From Sthenelais limicola (lineage: Eukaryota > Annelida > Polychaeta > Phyllodocida > Sigalionidae), in assembly GCA_942159475.1 (NCBI GenBank), contig OW804100.1, positions 12,150,646 through 12,214,645 of the forward strand: a DNA stretch of 64,000 nucleotides, given 5' to 3'. Under the pieces are notes generated by a model. The model was not told where the DNA came from, did not search any database, and was given only the letters and a program-made list of their open reading frames with translations. This document shows, piece after piece, positions 12,201-23,264 of this stretch. The position numbers and the translations under genes were made by a program. Each line of letters starts with the position of its first letter. The stretch's first letter is position 1.

Positions 12201-15200
12201 TATGATTGTGAGGATTTGAACTGGCGGGTGTGCGGTAAGGGGATCATTGGTATAATTCTATTCTATGCATTTTCTATGTTCTTCTTTTTTCTTTTTTCCT
12301 TTCGTAAAACTGCGACTTATTTAGCTGTGGTAGATGTAGGGCGTAGTTTGGATACCTTAGTACGTTGTGAGGTGTATATGATCGCCATTGATAAAAAGAT
12401 AGCTATTGAATAAGGCGACATATGTTCCCATATAGTATATATGTACCAGTTTGAAGCCTATCGATATGATAGGCGATGAAATGGCAATGATTGATCTGAT
12501 TGAGTAGGATTGATAATTGTTGTTTATTTGAGAATTGTGTTGCTGTCCACTCCGTGGATTTTATATGTATATAATTCTTTCACTTAGAGGCAACGCGTGA
12601 AAACGTCCATGATGGACACGGCGTCTTTTGTATGTGTTGCATTTCATAAATATTATATTGGCCTTAAATGAATAAAAGAATATAATTAGATTTACAAGGG
12701 GGTTACGTATGTGTAGGCGTAGAGGCTACGCATGGACATATCTATGCAAGCCGTTGGGCGTGTACGTAAAGGAATACACTGGTTATTGCTATCATACATA
12801 TGCCTGAATGAACCGTTTCAACAACTGTTTTCTCCACCCATTTTATATTTATAATATAACAAAATTGTTTATCTCTGTAATGCCTATTATGTTTCCCTTG
12901 AAATACATTTCCGATAATTGTTTGTAATAAATTTCATATATATATTATATATCTGGGTATTTACCAATAGATACAATTCTTTTCAAAGTATAAAAATAAA
13001 ATAAAAGTAAATAATACATCATTACCTATTATCGTTGTACTTTGGAATCTTATAATATTCGTGATTAGTATTCAGAAGAGTTATTGCATCAGGCATCATG
13101 TTAATTGTCGGTTATAATTGGTGAACTGAATTGGCACATGTATAGTTAGCGTACATTATTTTTACTCCGATTTTTACTCCGAATTGCTTTCCGTGGTTTG
13201 TGAGAAATTTCAGGAAAGTAAATACTTATTCTACGATTAAACAACAAGAAAATTACTCAATCTTAATTTCTCTATGCTATGTATGGCAAAACCCCGCCAT
13301 GGTTGGGGTTTAAATGTAAATGGTGTATTAATCCTCTAAGTTGCGGCGTTTTGCCCTTGATGGTGACTACCCAGGGTAAAATCTCGCCTGCCTTGGAAGG
13401 ATGTTATCTATATTATTGTGAAAGCTAGTTGTAAGTAGAAAGTATGTTGATATAGTTTAATAAATTACTTCTTGAGATACTTCGAATTTCGTGTGTAAAT
13501 GGATAAGTCTCGAGTCCTAACCAACGTAGGGCAAGATATTAACTAAAGGTTCATTTAAATCTCTTTCCCCTTACAATAGTGAGCTCTGGGTTACCTGTAC
13601 CTAGATGTGGCGCCACCAGTCGGCTATGCGAGAATGCAGCTCGACATAACTCAGTGAACCTTCTTTAATGGAACAGATTTTCAGAAAATGCACAATCTAT
13701 TGTTCTACACACCTCTCACATTTTGCTAAATTAGAGTAAAAAATGATAAATACTGAGTATATCTGAGTGTATTCTGTATTGTATTCATTCAATAAATCTG
13801 TCTGGTTAGGTTAAACTGTATTTTGAACCTGATTTTTGTCTCAAATTTGCATTGTTTGATAAGATTGGTGAAGTTGAATTGTACAGTTTCTGGCGATTTC
13901 ACCCTAATCCGTCCACCTCTTTATTGTGGAGAATTCTCTGACTGCCATGGAATAAATGGAAACACATCTACACTTTGATATATTTTAGAAAATTCTATGT
14001 TCTCTACTATAGTAACAGTTTTCCTAATCTCCTTTCACCCAATTATGACATCATTATGATCACAAGGGCTGAGTACCATGGAGGAGCGCCGGTAGTAGAA
14101 AACTTTCTCGTACTATTTGTAGCCCAATTAAAACCTCGACTTCGATTTTACAAATCTATGTTTCATCTGACACCCTCCCTCCCTCCCTCCCTCCCTCCCT
14201 CCCTCCCTCCCTCCCTCCCTCCCTCCCTCCCTCCCTCCCTCCCTCCCACCTAAATCTACACCGACTTGTCCGGTATACATGATCCTATGATACCTATATT
14301 GCCACCTTGAAATATGAGTCTAAAATCATATCTTCCTTGGTATAAATAGAACACCAACGTAAAGTGCTGTGCACATGGACTGAATTAATAAATCAAATGA
14401 TTAACATGGTTATTCATGTTTTGACTCGACTGTTAAACGTTATTAATTGTATTATATATTCCTGTATTGCATTAATGTGGAATCAAAACGTCGGTCACCT
14501 GCTTGTGTCAAATGACAAATATCTAAGTTATTGTTCCATTAAGTTCAATGCAATGCAGACAAACTCGTTGTATTGCTTAAGTTCAAAATGTCAAATGGTA
14601 ATGCATGGCAGGGATTAGAGGCTGTAATAATGCAAGGTGTTAACTCTCACGGCCCCCGGGGTAGTTACTATAGACTATATAGTGGGGGGGGGGCCGCTGT
14701 TCCAGAGATCTGGGGGTCGATCATTCACTTTAAAAATATACACCAGAACCGAAAACTGGTTATCCAGAGTCTCCAAAATCGCCATTGAGGTTGGTCCTTT
14801 GTCTGAATAAAGGAACGCGAGGCCATAGAACGAGAAGCAGATTTAACAGAAGCGAGAAAGAGGAGAGAAGGGCTGGTACTATTTATACACTTCCTTATAT
14901 AGGAGACCACGACCGAAATTACACAATTGCAGCAATAACAACCCTGCCTTGCTTGACCAGTTCTCAGGTCCATATTTGGCACCGGTACCTGCAAGCCCAT
15001 TATAGATACATTCTCCTACCACGTGTTCACGAGTACAGTAGTAATATGGCCTAGTTGACCACCCGTCTGACGGACCTTGCTTTGTTGAATATAAAAGTGC
15101 GGGCCTCAAAAGTTATTTTTGTTATGCCTAGGTTTGAGGTATCCAGGTATGCCACGCTGCCACTAGTCCATCCCCAGACCCACACCACCTAGGGATAGTG

Positions 15201-16963
15201 GGTCTGTGGAGAGACTACGCTACCACCGGTGCTTTCCACTGGTGGTATATAAATATAATATATATACATCCACCCAGCTACTGTGTATGTCTGCTGTATA
15301 TGAATGTACACCTATATACCATAATTATATTACATATATTATGCATTTCATATATTTATAAATGTGGTTTAACAACCCGAGGTGTATCGTAAGCTTTATT
15401 ATTTCATAACAATTGCTTATGATCGCTTATGGAATTGCTGGAAGTGATTGCTTGCTTGCCAGTTCTTTATCAACGAGGGCATGTTTTCGTCATTAATTAC
15501 TTATTCAGGTCGTTATTGCAAATACTCTTAATATCATCCACACAGGAGATGATCCAGAAATCTCTTTTTCGGATGCTTTGGAAATAACCATTAGCTTGTA
15601 TTTGATTGGATTGTAATTCTTGTATGTTCAAATATATATGGTTTAAAGATCGCGCCGCATGAACAGCTGGCAAGATTTTATAGCGTTCCTTTTTCATTTG
15701 AAATACATGTAAATTCTTTGAAGCCTTAATAAACTAAAATTAACTTGGCCTATTATTTACCACAAGCTAGGCTTTAAATTGGCCATTAACATAGCCTTGT
15801 TTTTACCATTACCCAAGCTGTAACTTCTTGATTATTCTTGACAATTGATCAATTGGAGCAAACAGTAAATGATCTGGATAGTTCAGTCGGCAACACATCC
15901 CAGTAGTAAAAGCACTGGCATAATAAGATATAAGCCTTACAATCAGGTGAGGCTGGTGCTATGTATGCACCTCCTTCCTACACTATCATGAGTATAAACG
16001 ATGGTATTGGCATCTTGAAGGACCTTTGCTTAGTGATGAAGGCTGGGCGTACCAAATGGTAGGCCATACCAAATGGTAGGCCATACCAAATGGGTTTCAG
16101 AATTTTCAGAATTTGAGAAGGTTTGGACGATTAGGAGTAACTGCTTCATCCAAATCGTATAGGACATGTGGGCTATGTATGTGATGAGCCAAATCTCAAA
16201 ATCCCCGGCATTATATATAATGAATATAATTATGTTCAGAAGTTCAGGTGAAGATACATTGGTATCACCGCGTTTTACCCGGTAGCAAAAGGTTATTCTG
16301 TGGAATAATTTCCTTCAGGCCAACCCACAGTGCTACATTCACAGCCAGGTATATGTGCAACACTGATGTTGCTGTCAATTGGCCCACAATATACACTAAT
16401 TCCCACATGAATTATACACAATACATTAATTCTTTCAGTTAGATCAACTTTATCAAGGTTTTCCTGATGTTCCTAATGCAATCGACAAAAATTAAAACTT
16501 ATGATCCACCCGAAAATAGTGCACAATTGGAATATTTTACTTTAGAATAGTCAGTAAAGTTTTCGCATTAAGCTCCAATGTAATAAATCCAATGCGGCAT
16601 ATTGCCATTGGCTTAATATCACAAATCGATATTATTATAGAACCAGATCTTGAGACGGATATAAGGGTAATGCCAACGGCAATGACTTCCCCACAAGACA
16701 GCCCTTAAAAGCTAAGAAATTATCATTTCCATGTCACCCCGATAAGAAATAGAACTAAAGAATATACTTGAATGGAAACTGGTGTGAGGCGATCGATTGA
16801 AAATATTAATCGAAAAGCAAGGTTCTGCTGCGGCTGTTGAAGGTTTGGTGAAAGTTGTCCAACAAGCCCGAACACCTACTAGAATCCACAATAGAAAAGT
16901 ATAGCAAAAGCAACTGAAGTATACTTTGATAAGTAATCAAAGACTTACCACCGGTCGGCCCAT
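43..16963 (-). CDS. VWA-VWA-collagen secreted matrix protein (multi-exon, 3' end outside window)
   Basis: Eighteen coding exons on the minus strand: 16949-16963, 11411-11450, 10617-10801, 9567-10184, 8683-9115, 7216-7365, 6627-6770, 6176-6283, 5040-5291, 4049-4273, 3558-3674, 3012-3119, 2776-2892, 2264-2584, 1963-2106, 1306-1638, 386-610 and 43-267. Every junction has AG acceptor and GT donor and keeps frame, giving 1,253 residues before the window edge. Order: signal peptide (about 1-23), VWA-1 (about 26-212), Pro-Val linker, VWA-2 (about 232-418), then 274 Gly-X-Y triplets from residue 433. Both VWA domains carry a complete metal-binding site (DxSxS, Thr, LTDG Asp). All collagen introns split a Gly codon after its first base, a pattern I recall from type IV-like rather than fibrillar (54-bp, phase 0) genes. 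Domain order recalls type VI-like collagens, but the helix is already much longer than the roughly 335 residues of type VI. It probably acts as an extracellular matrix or adhesion protein. Exact orthology is not resolved, and the C-terminal region is missing. Confidence 0.9.
386..610 (-). CDS. Collagen gene exon 17
   Basis: 225 bases, 25 perfect triplets, with one Asp (GRD) and one Lys (GKT). Acceptor TTGTAG, donor GTAAAA. Confidence 0.9.
611..1305. other. Collagen intron 16
   Basis: 695 bases of AT-rich intron between exons 16 and 17. I see no repeat family or coding signal in it. Confidence 0.7.
1306..1638 (-). CDS. Collagen gene exon 16
   Basis: 333 bases, 37 perfect triplets, the longest collagen exon here. 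No Asp, Glu or Lys. Rich in GFP, GTP, GNP and GQP triplets. Acceptor AATAG, donor GTAAAT. Confidence 0.9.
1963..2106 (-). CDS. Collagen gene exon 15
   Basis: 144 bases, 16 triplets including GND and GKS, among the few charged non-Arg residues of the helix. Acceptor GATAG, donor GTAAGA. Confidence 0.9.
2264..2584 (-). CDS. Collagen gene exon 14 (contains the only triplet interruption)
   Basis: 321 bases, three short of a multiple of nine. Thirty-five triplets are perfect. At 2469-2477 the reading is Gly-Ile-Gly, so one residue is missing and the repeat makes a G-X-G interruption. Splice sites are normal (TTAAG acceptor, GTAAGC donor), so this is coding rather than a boundary error. Confidence 0.9.
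2776..2892 (-). CDS. Collagen gene exon 13
   Basis: 117 bases, 13 perfect triplets starting [12 protein letters not shown]. Acceptor TTCCAG, donor GTAAGA. Confidence 0.9.
3012..3119 (-). CDS. Collagen gene exon 12
   Basis: 108 bases, 12 perfect triplets ending GATGQPGFP. Acceptor TTACAG, donor GTAAGT, split Gly at both ends. Confidence 0.9.
3558..3674 (-). CDS. Collagen gene exon 11
   Basis: 117 bases, 13 perfect triplets ([12 protein letters not shown] onward). The donor is GTGGGA, the weakest in the gene. The acceptor GTGCAG and reading frame are normal. Confidence 0.85.
4049..4273 (-). CDS. Collagen gene exon 10
   Basis: 225 bases, 25 triplets. Contains one of only three Lys residues in the helix (GKT) and one Asp (GDA). 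Acceptor AACAG, donor GTAAAC. Confidence 0.9.
4274..5039. other. Collagen intron 9
   Basis: AT-rich, with one short direct duplication (AATTATGTGTTTC twice near 4,608-4,635). Nothing else recognised. Confidence 0.6.
5040..5291 (-). CDS. Collagen gene exon 9
   Basis: 252 bases, 28 triplets. Contains one Asp (GDA) and ends GPRGFG, where Gly occupies a Y position without breaking the repeat. Donor GTATGT, acceptor TTAAG. Confidence 0.9.
5292..6175. other. Collagen intron 8
   Basis: AT-rich, but 5,590-5,820 is noticeably richer in GC than its flanks and may be a decayed mobile element. No terminal repeats or open frame were found there. Confidence 0.5.
6176..6283 (-). CDS. Collagen gene exon 8
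   Basis: 108 bases, 12 perfect triplets, rich in GGP (four of the first eight). Acceptor TTTCAG, donor GTATGT, split Gly at both ends. Confidence 0.9.
6627..6770 (-). CDS. Collagen gene exon 7
   Basis: 144 bases, 16 perfect Gly-X-Y triplets including three GFP. Split Gly codon at both ends; donor GTAGGC. Confidence 0.9.
7216..7365 (-). CDS. Collagen gene exon 6 (start of triple helix)
   Basis: 150 bases: Ala-Pro, then 16 Gly-X-Y triplets beginning [15 protein letters not shown]. The acceptor is ATACAG at 7370-7366 and the donor GTGAGT. It is the only collagen exon whose first split codon is Ala rather than Gly, so it marks the junction between the VWA linker and the helix. Confidence 0.9.
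7366..8682. other. Collagen intron 5
   Basis: Mostly AT-rich. A GC-richer patch at 8,400-8,545 is open in reading frames on both strands (e.g. plus-strand peptide [16 protein letters not shown]). It has no usable splice context for the collagen gene, so a mobile-element fragment is more likely than an exon. Confidence 0.5.
8683..9115 (-). CDS. Collagen gene exon 5 (second half of VWA-2 and Pro-rich linker)
   Basis: Codes residues 287-430 plus one base. It matches the VWA-1 half in exon 4 with only three differences over about 108 residues (Ala/Thr, Val/Ile, Leu/Arg). It ends in [11 protein letters not shown], and the donor GTGAGT leaves phase 1, which fits the first collagen exon. Confidence 0.92.
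8686..10790 (-). repeat. Tandem duplication of the VWA unit (two copies, about 1.05 kb each)
   Basis: 8686 to about 9740 and 9755 to about 10790 align with an offset of 1,069 bases at the exon 5/exon 4 end and 1,050 at the other. Exon halves differ at a handful of positions, and the internal introns (9116-9566 and 10185-10616) are almost identical as well. The duplication is therefore recent or kept uniform by gene conversion. Confidence 0.9.
9567..10184 (-). CDS. Collagen gene exon 4 (second half of VWA-1, linker, first half of VWA-2)
   Basis: This 618-base chimeric exon codes residues 81-286. It starts [13 protein letters not shown], carries the MIDAS Thr in GSTTN and Asp142 of LLTDG, closes VWA-1 at STVC, crosses a Pro-Val linker, and opens VWA-2 with a second DSSGS (Asp243). 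The exon structure shows that the duplication joined two VWA copies inside coding sequence. Confidence 0.92.
10617..10801 (-). CDS. Collagen gene exon 3 (end of signal peptide, first half of VWA-1)
   Basis: Codes residues 20-80: the end of the signal peptide, Cys26, the first beta strand and the MIDAS motif DSSGS (Asp37, Ser39, Ser41), ending VQGVRIGE. The following intron is phase 0. Its partner half is at the 5' end of exon 4. Confidence 0.9.
11306..11337. repeat. 32-bp perfect palindrome
   Basis: AACTTTTACCCAGCTG followed at once by its exact reverse complement, with no spacer. It lies in collagen intron 2, about 75 bases from the donor of exon 2. Confidence 0.95.
11411..11450 (-). CDS. 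Collagen gene exon 2 (signal-peptide core)
   Basis: This 40-base exon encodes [13 protein letters not shown] plus the first base of an Ala codon. The acceptor is a strong pyrimidine tract ending TTGCAG, and the donor is GTAAGT. Joined to exon 1 it gives a classic hydrophobic h-region. Cleavage probably falls near Ala19 or Ala23. Confidence 0.8.
14173..14247. repeat. (CCCT)n microsatellite
   Basis: About 19 perfect CCCT units in intron 1 of the collagen gene. Confidence 0.98.
16050..16093. repeat. 17-bp tandem repeat
   Basis: Unit ACCAAATGGTAGGCCAT in about 2.6 copies. Confidence 0.9.
16949..16963 (-). CDS. Collagen gene exon 1 (start codon, MGRPV)
   Basis: ATG at 16963-16961 reads MGRPV and ends at a consensus donor GTAAGT (16948-16943). 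The start has A at -3 and G at +4. It lies about 60 bases downstream of a TATA box and joins exon 2 in phase 0 to make a hydrophobic signal peptide. An in-frame ATG just upstream of exon 2 is the alternative, but the pyrimidine-rich acceptor before exon 2 and the TATA box here favour this start. Confidence 0.75.
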
Positions 16964-17021
16964 TTTCGTACTCTCCCCTTCTTCCCCGGAGAAGACCTAA
17001 TGCTTGAAGGCAAGGCACGGG

Positions 17022-17029
17022 CTTTTATA
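17022..17029 (-). promoter_or_regulatory. TATA box of the collagen gene
   Basis: TATAAAAG on the minus strand, about 60 bases before the start codon of exon 1. Transcription would start near 16,995-17,000, giving a 5' untranslated leader of roughly 35 bases. No transcript data, so the start site is inferred. Confidence 0.6.
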
Positions 17030-17035
17030 TGGACA

Positions 17036-17163
17036 GGGGGAGGTGGTAGTGGTGGTGGTAGAGGGGAGGAGGGTAGGAGGGTAAGGGGGTAAGGGGGTAA
17101 GGGGGTAAGGGGGTAAGGGGGGATATAGTGGTCGTGGTAGTGTTGAAAGGAGGGGGAGGGGGT
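17036..17163 (+). promoter_or_regulatory. G-rich tract upstream of the collagen TATA box
   Basis: About 125 bases that are nearly pure purine/G on the plus strand, with five tandem TAAGGGGG octamers at 17082-17121, flanked by GGTGGTGGTAG and GGAGGGGGAGGG runs. The spacing of G runs would permit G-quadruplex or triplex DNA in the collagen promoter. Confidence 0.55.
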
Positions 17164-19917
17164 AAAGCTGTATGCTCATTTCACATCGTTCAAATACGAA
17201 TGATCTTCTACTTTCGGTCTGTTCTTTTCCAATTTATCTAAAAGTCATTTGACCAACAATTTGATGGATTTTGTCATCATGTTCTTGCTACAGGGTTTCA
17301 TAAAAGGTCACATTTTTATTTCAGAGACCCACTGTAATCTTTCCTCCGGTGTCTTGACTTATTCTCACTGACTGGCGGTCGCATTCTCCTGGCCAGTTCG
17401 CCTTCAAATTCCTGTATAACTTAAACCATCAGCATAATACTGATAGAGCATAAATACTTTATGTAGAAAAAGAACGGGGAAAAAAGTAGAAAATCTTTAT
17501 ATTTTGACCGACGTCATAACTGAGAATGCAATACGACAAAAACAAATCATCAAGCGTTTGGTAAGCGTTCGAAAAGAATTGAATGTGGATATATAAGGAG
17601 AAGGCCAGTGAAGGGCAACTAGAGGTTACGTAATGAGACAGAATTATATGTACCATTTAGATCTTAAGACGTATGATCCTAACAAAGGGCGGTTAAGGGT
17701 AGTTGAGAAAGATACTGCAGAATCTTGGCCTCAGTTTCTTTCACCGCTATTATTTTGGGTCTGGATTGGGATTAGCAGGAGGGAAGGAGGGGGTGATGTG
17801 AACTCTAGTAATATAGCCCTTCCAAATATAACTAAAACCAGTTTGCTACCTATATAGCTATCCCAACAAGTGCAGTCTACCCCTGTACACCCCAAACCCA
17901 ACTCGCGCCACCACATTATAACCTGTAATAGTCCTTTGTATAAGGTATGGCCCTTGTTGTGTCCACTGGTCTCGTCCAGTGTACATCCTAGCTATTGATA
18001 GATTATTCATAGGTGCCTACCCCGGGCCATACATACATACATAGAAACATACATACATAGAAACATACATTGTGCATTTATTTGTACAATGTAACCTAAA
18101 TAAAGGATATTTATTTTTCTAATACCAACCTATACGCATACATACATTGTTGCATAGATAATAGATTAATAAATATAGTACATTGTACATATTTGCCCAT
18201 TAAGTATGCATACATACAACCGTGATAGTGTCAGGACAGCCACCCGCCGGACATGTACCCGCCAGACATAAATAATTTACCACCCCCCTTCCTTTACCAG
18301 CTGGAGATTTTCCATCCTGGACATTACCCCGCTAGGACATCTACCATCCAAGATATTCACAATCCTAGGACATTCGCCCGCCTTATATGGAGTGGTAAAG
18401 CTGCATTGTCAGCATTCATAACAATAATAATCTTACCAAATTTACTCATATGACTTATAGGTGTTGCGATTCTTGCCTATGTTCTTTCCAATGTCTTTGT
18501 GGCCATCGTTGCGCATCTGTGTTTCAGCTCCGGCTTAATATTAATCGATATTAAATAATGATATTTCGTGATCGTATAGGTTTACTTCTGCGAGAATAAA
18601 TATATTATGAATATTCTATGTTCCAAGCGCGGATCCGAGATAAAACATCAAGAGTGAAATACTTCTTTCATATGTTTTCTTTATTCCTCCTTGTATATGA
18701 ACAGGTACATCGAGATATGAATGATTTTCAAAACAAGGAAACATTATGTTTGCAACATAATTCAGGAATAATGGAATAAATATAATAATCACATAAATGC
18801 AAAGTTGAACATAAATATAGAAATATGTAATAAACATCATGGTCAAAGTCCGGATGGAATCCATTGAAGCATTAATTAATAATAAATTAATCAAATAATA
18901 TAAACTGCAAATATTATATATATATGCGGTTGCAAATGAATATCCTAGTGGCATCCGGAGGAACTACCCGGAGGCGGAGGTCCAGATCCGGGGCAATCCG
19001 GAGCTCCGAGGCAATGTTCACATGGGACTCGTTAGATAGGACTGAATTTATCAATATTCTGCTGCTTTTATATATATATATCAGTGGTTACCAAAAGATT
19101 AGACACTCATTAAGAACATATATCATTCTGACCATCCTACTAGCTATTATAAGGAAGGAATCCATTCTACCTTCTGCTGTTTTTACATTCCCGACCGACC
19201 GAACCCTAACCCTCCTTCCGGGTCTAAAATGCCTAATTTTATCTCAAACCCTACTTTGAATCAGATGAACAAGTCTAAGCCCTCACGAGTCTGGCCTCAT
19301 ATCCTTATATTATATACCTACTATAAAAAGCTCAAAACTTAAGCCTGCTTGACATACTTAATCCAAAGTTCTAAAATAATATTATAAAGGTCTTGGGGGA
19401 GATTCAGGGCAAACCAAACTTTGCACAAACATCCAAGTTAAAGTATCCTTACACTAGGGTAATTAACTGTGCCACTAACTAGCATTATCGTGAAGGGTTT
19501 TATACCTGATATTCCCACACCCACGTTGTATGATGGTTTCCAATTATTTTAATCTTAAGTCAATTTCTACCAAAAAAATCTACACACTATATTTGAAATT
19601 AGCGATCCCCATTCACTATTTATTATAAATGTCATTAGACAAGAAAGGTATTGAAAATAACTCATTTTTATTAAGATTACTACGCCTCTAATAGTGTACT
19701 CACTTCCTTCTTACCTGAACGGGAGAGAATTGTTTTCCTTTTAGCAAGGAACTCAATTAGCATTTGAACATTTACTGCAGGAAAGAGTATTGCCGGATTC
19801 ATAGAATAACTGAATCCAAGTTGGCAAAATGCCAGCGTGAGCATGCTTGAGTACGGAACTGCCCATAGTGGTCAATGGCCTGTACTCTACCTCATATTCC
19901 CACACATATTAGTATCA

Positions 19918-19962
19918 ACGAGAGTAAATTCAACGAGAGTAAATCCAATTTACTCTCGTTGT
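19918..19962. repeat. Hairpin with duplicated arm CAACGAGAGTAAAT
   Basis: Two direct copies of CAACGAGAGTAAAT followed by the inverted arm ATTTACTCTCGTTG. The core matches the palindrome at 63,450-63,479. Confidence 0.85.
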
Positions 19963-21403
19963 TAGTATTAAACATGGGGCTGCATATAATATCATTTGTC
20001 CAGAGGAACGTTGTCTCCTTTTCCCCACTACACCTTTCTCCGCCAGACGTTTGCCCGCGAGGCTTTCCCCTCTAGAACTGTGATCCCTATAGTAATCAAT
20101 TTTAAATGATATAATACGCGAAACAAAGGCTATATATAGAGAGAGAGAAATCGAAACTGAAATTAAATAACTAGGTCGTTGCTGTGGGCCTTGACCCTCC
20201 TGCTATTTCTGCCTCTCATCGCTTTATTCACAGCATCAAGGATTGGACGGTACATAATTAGGATGAGCCCCATGATTTCGTGTAATTGCAGGCATTCAAT
20301 TGTTGCGACCCGTTATATATAGTGGGTATGTATAGTGGGGGTATATATATAGGACAGGACCGGTACTAAGGTAACCGGGTTACCCTCACGTGTGATGGTG
20401 GGGTGGGGTAATGATCGATTTCGGTCAACTAATTGGATGGAGCGGTGCCCATGAGAAAACAAAATAAATTAAATTTTTGAAATGGTGCCTTTTGTTTATT
20501 TCCCAGCCTTTAGATCATATCTTGTCAAAATCCTGATTTCTATTCGATTATTCTACTAAGAACTCAATGGCAGTTTTACAACCTATTGGGACCTAATTAC
20601 GGATAACAATTATTGAGCACCAAAGAAACATATGTGACCATATAAACTTGGGAGAGTTACCCCATTACTAAATCTGAACATACAGATTGTGCTGAAGTAA
20701 CATACAGGTCTCTCTTTGTCTCATCCCCAATGTTGCCAGATTGATAATATTGGGTATGTTGCATAACAATTGTGAATCTACAATGTCATAGAGTATTAGT
20801 CATTTCGTGACTTGTAAAAATCAACGACATTTGCATTGCATAGTTAGCTATAGTTATGCATCATGAAATGGAGGATTTCTTGTGATGGGAAAACGTTTTG
20901 GGATACAAATATATGTTAAATATTAATGTAAAATGTTGTTTCTGTTGCTTCCCGAATGTTATACTGGAATGAGCCAGATATTATATGATATAGAACGAAC
21001 GTTCGAAATACACGTTCGGCATGTTCGTTATGTAAGGCAGAATAATCATGCAGATCTATACGTGAGAATCGACCACATAGTTATTATCACATCCAAATAC
21101 TTAAGAAGAACCCTTTCTTACTAGAAGCCGTTATGAGCTCTCGTTTACATAGTTCCACTCAAGCTATACTTGTCTCGATCTGACTCGGGTCGTTATGTAG
21201 AGTTCTAATAATGATCTCTGTAAATAGCAATCTAACTGGGTACAGTGGTAAAGGTGTGCTATCCTGGTGGGTACACTGAATTAAGTGAATTAAGGGCCTT
21301 GATCGAACTGCTGAGGAGGTGCGTAATGATTCACTCTCTAGACAAAGAGATCCTTAGAGTTGCTGGATTTCAAACCTTATAGCGACTTGACAAAGTGTCC
21401 TCG

Positions 21404-21434
21404 TGAAGAAGAAGAAGAAGAAGAAGAAGAAGAA
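21404..21434. repeat. (GAA)n microsatellite
   Basis: Ten uninterrupted GAA units. A 15-base poly-C run follows at 21,474-21,488. Confidence 0.97.
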
Positions 21435-23051
21435 TTTGCTTATGATCGAAAAGAGTCTAGGGTATAGCGTGTGCCCCCCCCCCCCCCCACACTTGATCAA
21501 GCGAAGTGGTCCGATAATCCTTTATGTCAATATAAAAATGTAACGTCTGCAGTGCTTGGAGGTGTTATATAAAATGTCGTACGACCTAATCTTAAATATA
21601 AGAAGGTATATATTTGTTTTTACGATATCGTAAACGTTTAAAAGAAATCATAAATTTAGGACTGTTCCCAAGAAATATATTACTTTATGAAACGGTTAAT
21701 TAGTCTCAATAGAGTATTGACTTGTGAGATTACATGTAGATATATATATCTTATCATGTACCCGGAGATTGTATTCAACAAAATAACAATGGTTGCTGTG
21801 GCAATAAACCACAGTATTTAAGAACTTATCCTATAATTATGTGCGAGCATTTCGACGATGTATCTTACGTATGAGTTTTTATCTTATACTTTATGACATA
21901 TGAACATCTCCTGAGATAACCATGTTTTATTTAGCAAACAAGAACATAACTAGAAAAAGAATATTGTTAATAATTAGCCATACTAGAAGAGTGTACAAAA
22001 CAAGTAATGCTATTTTTTCAAAGGCCTCCTTATTATCGTAAGTTAGATCTTATATCGTAGGAGTTCGTGCTATTTTTATGAAACACCCCCAGGATTTCAA
22101 TAGTGCAAGTCACTACTTTAATCTTGACTTGACTCCCAACTTCGTAGGATATTTACAATACATATCAACCTTTATTCAGAATAATATTATAATTGTGAAC
22201 ACTTGTCTTATAACTTTACATCAATGGTAAATGCATATGATGTCCTGTTCACATATAATTACAAATTATGAATATTTCGAAGCGAAACAAAATTATGTTT
22301 CGAAGAGAGCAATGATTCATTTTTATATATCCCTTTATTTCAATGTGGAATATATTAGCCTCAACATTTATCTCGACAAATGTATAATTCCAAGGAGGCG
22401 ATGTGATCATCATAATAATTAATCGCCAATGGCTAGTCTGAACCCGCCGACTAGACGTTTAACCTGTCCGAATATCCGATATATCTTAGGTGTCTTGAAT
22501 AAAGGAGAGGACCTCGTGTAAATCAAACATATGAAAATATGTAGAGAAATCATTTTGTAATCTAATTGAAGCTAATTGTAGTTGGGATTTCAGATGTAGG
22601 TAACGATTAGGGATCTCTATTTTGTACTCTGTTTATGATATAATTATCCTAGATGTACGTTTTTGTTTTCGCTTCTTGAAATGAGAATTACCTCATTTCG
22701 AGAAATAAATTGATTAAAAATAATTGTATAAGGGTCAAACTGTAAGATAGAGACGATATACTGAAAATAGATTATAATGACTATATATATATATAAGTTG
22801 GAAAACAGGTTTTGAAAACGACAGTCTGAAATGGGCATATCCGGGTGCTTCAGTAATTCACGAGGTCTGAGCCGCCAGCAACTGACGCCGCTACTGGCGC
22901 CACCTACAAGCAAAATGCACACTACACGTGTTTATATCTGATTCATGAGAGGCAGAAGGTGCATTCTAATATTCACTCCCTCTTAGCGCCTAGCTATGAC
23001 TCCAAGCTACTCCAGCTGCGACGACAGTGGCGCCATATATAGTAATTGGTC

Positions 23052-23264
23052 TTAAAGCTCCATTCTCAGCTATTACGACCAGGACAATCTTGCCAAATAT
23101 ACTGTATTGCCACATGTACACTATTCTGTAGCGATTATATGTTAATTTTAAGAATTAAAAGTCGAATCGGCCAAGATAAAACTCCTAATTTTGAAGTTGA
23201 GATGGTTTGGTAAAGAATGGAAGAAAAAGTGGAAAGAATTAATGTTAACTGAGGGTGCAAACTA
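23052..23264. mobile_element. MITE family B, internally deleted copy
   Basis: Starts TTAAAGCTCCATTCTCAG and ends GTTAACTGAGGGTGCAA, matching the termini of the fuller copies at 36,712 and 60,991 and sharing the internal AAGTCGAATCGGCC motif. About 210 bases rather than 320-350. Confidence 0.65.

Larger units (their letters stand above)
11451..16948. other. Collagen intron 1
   Basis: 5.5 kb without a supported exon. It holds a decayed MITE copy (13,672-13,904), a long (CCCT)n tract, a 17-bp tandem repeat at 16,050-16,093 and a GC-rich inverted repeat near 14,650-14,697. Open frames of 60-90 codons look like chance. Confidence 0.65.
17164..23051. other. Intergenic region upstream of the collagen gene
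   Basis: AT-rich with no convincing exon. Longer open frames (e.g. 18,616-18,954 minus, 112 codons) are low-complexity and lack splice or start context. Contains a CATACATA tract near 18,030, a partial B-family element near 18,394-18,455, (GAA)n, poly-C and a hairpin at 19,931-19,960. Confidence 0.6.

Noticed and set aside
17082..17121. Telomere-like (TAAGGGGG)n array
   Set aside because: Only five units, not TTAGGG, and placed in a gene promoter; there is no sign of a chromosome end or internal telomere.
18616..18954. 112-codon hydrophobic minus-strand frame, receptor-like at first sight
   Set aside because: It is the product of an AT-rich stretch (Ile/Tyr/Leu-rich), with no family motif, Kozak context or neighbouring exon.
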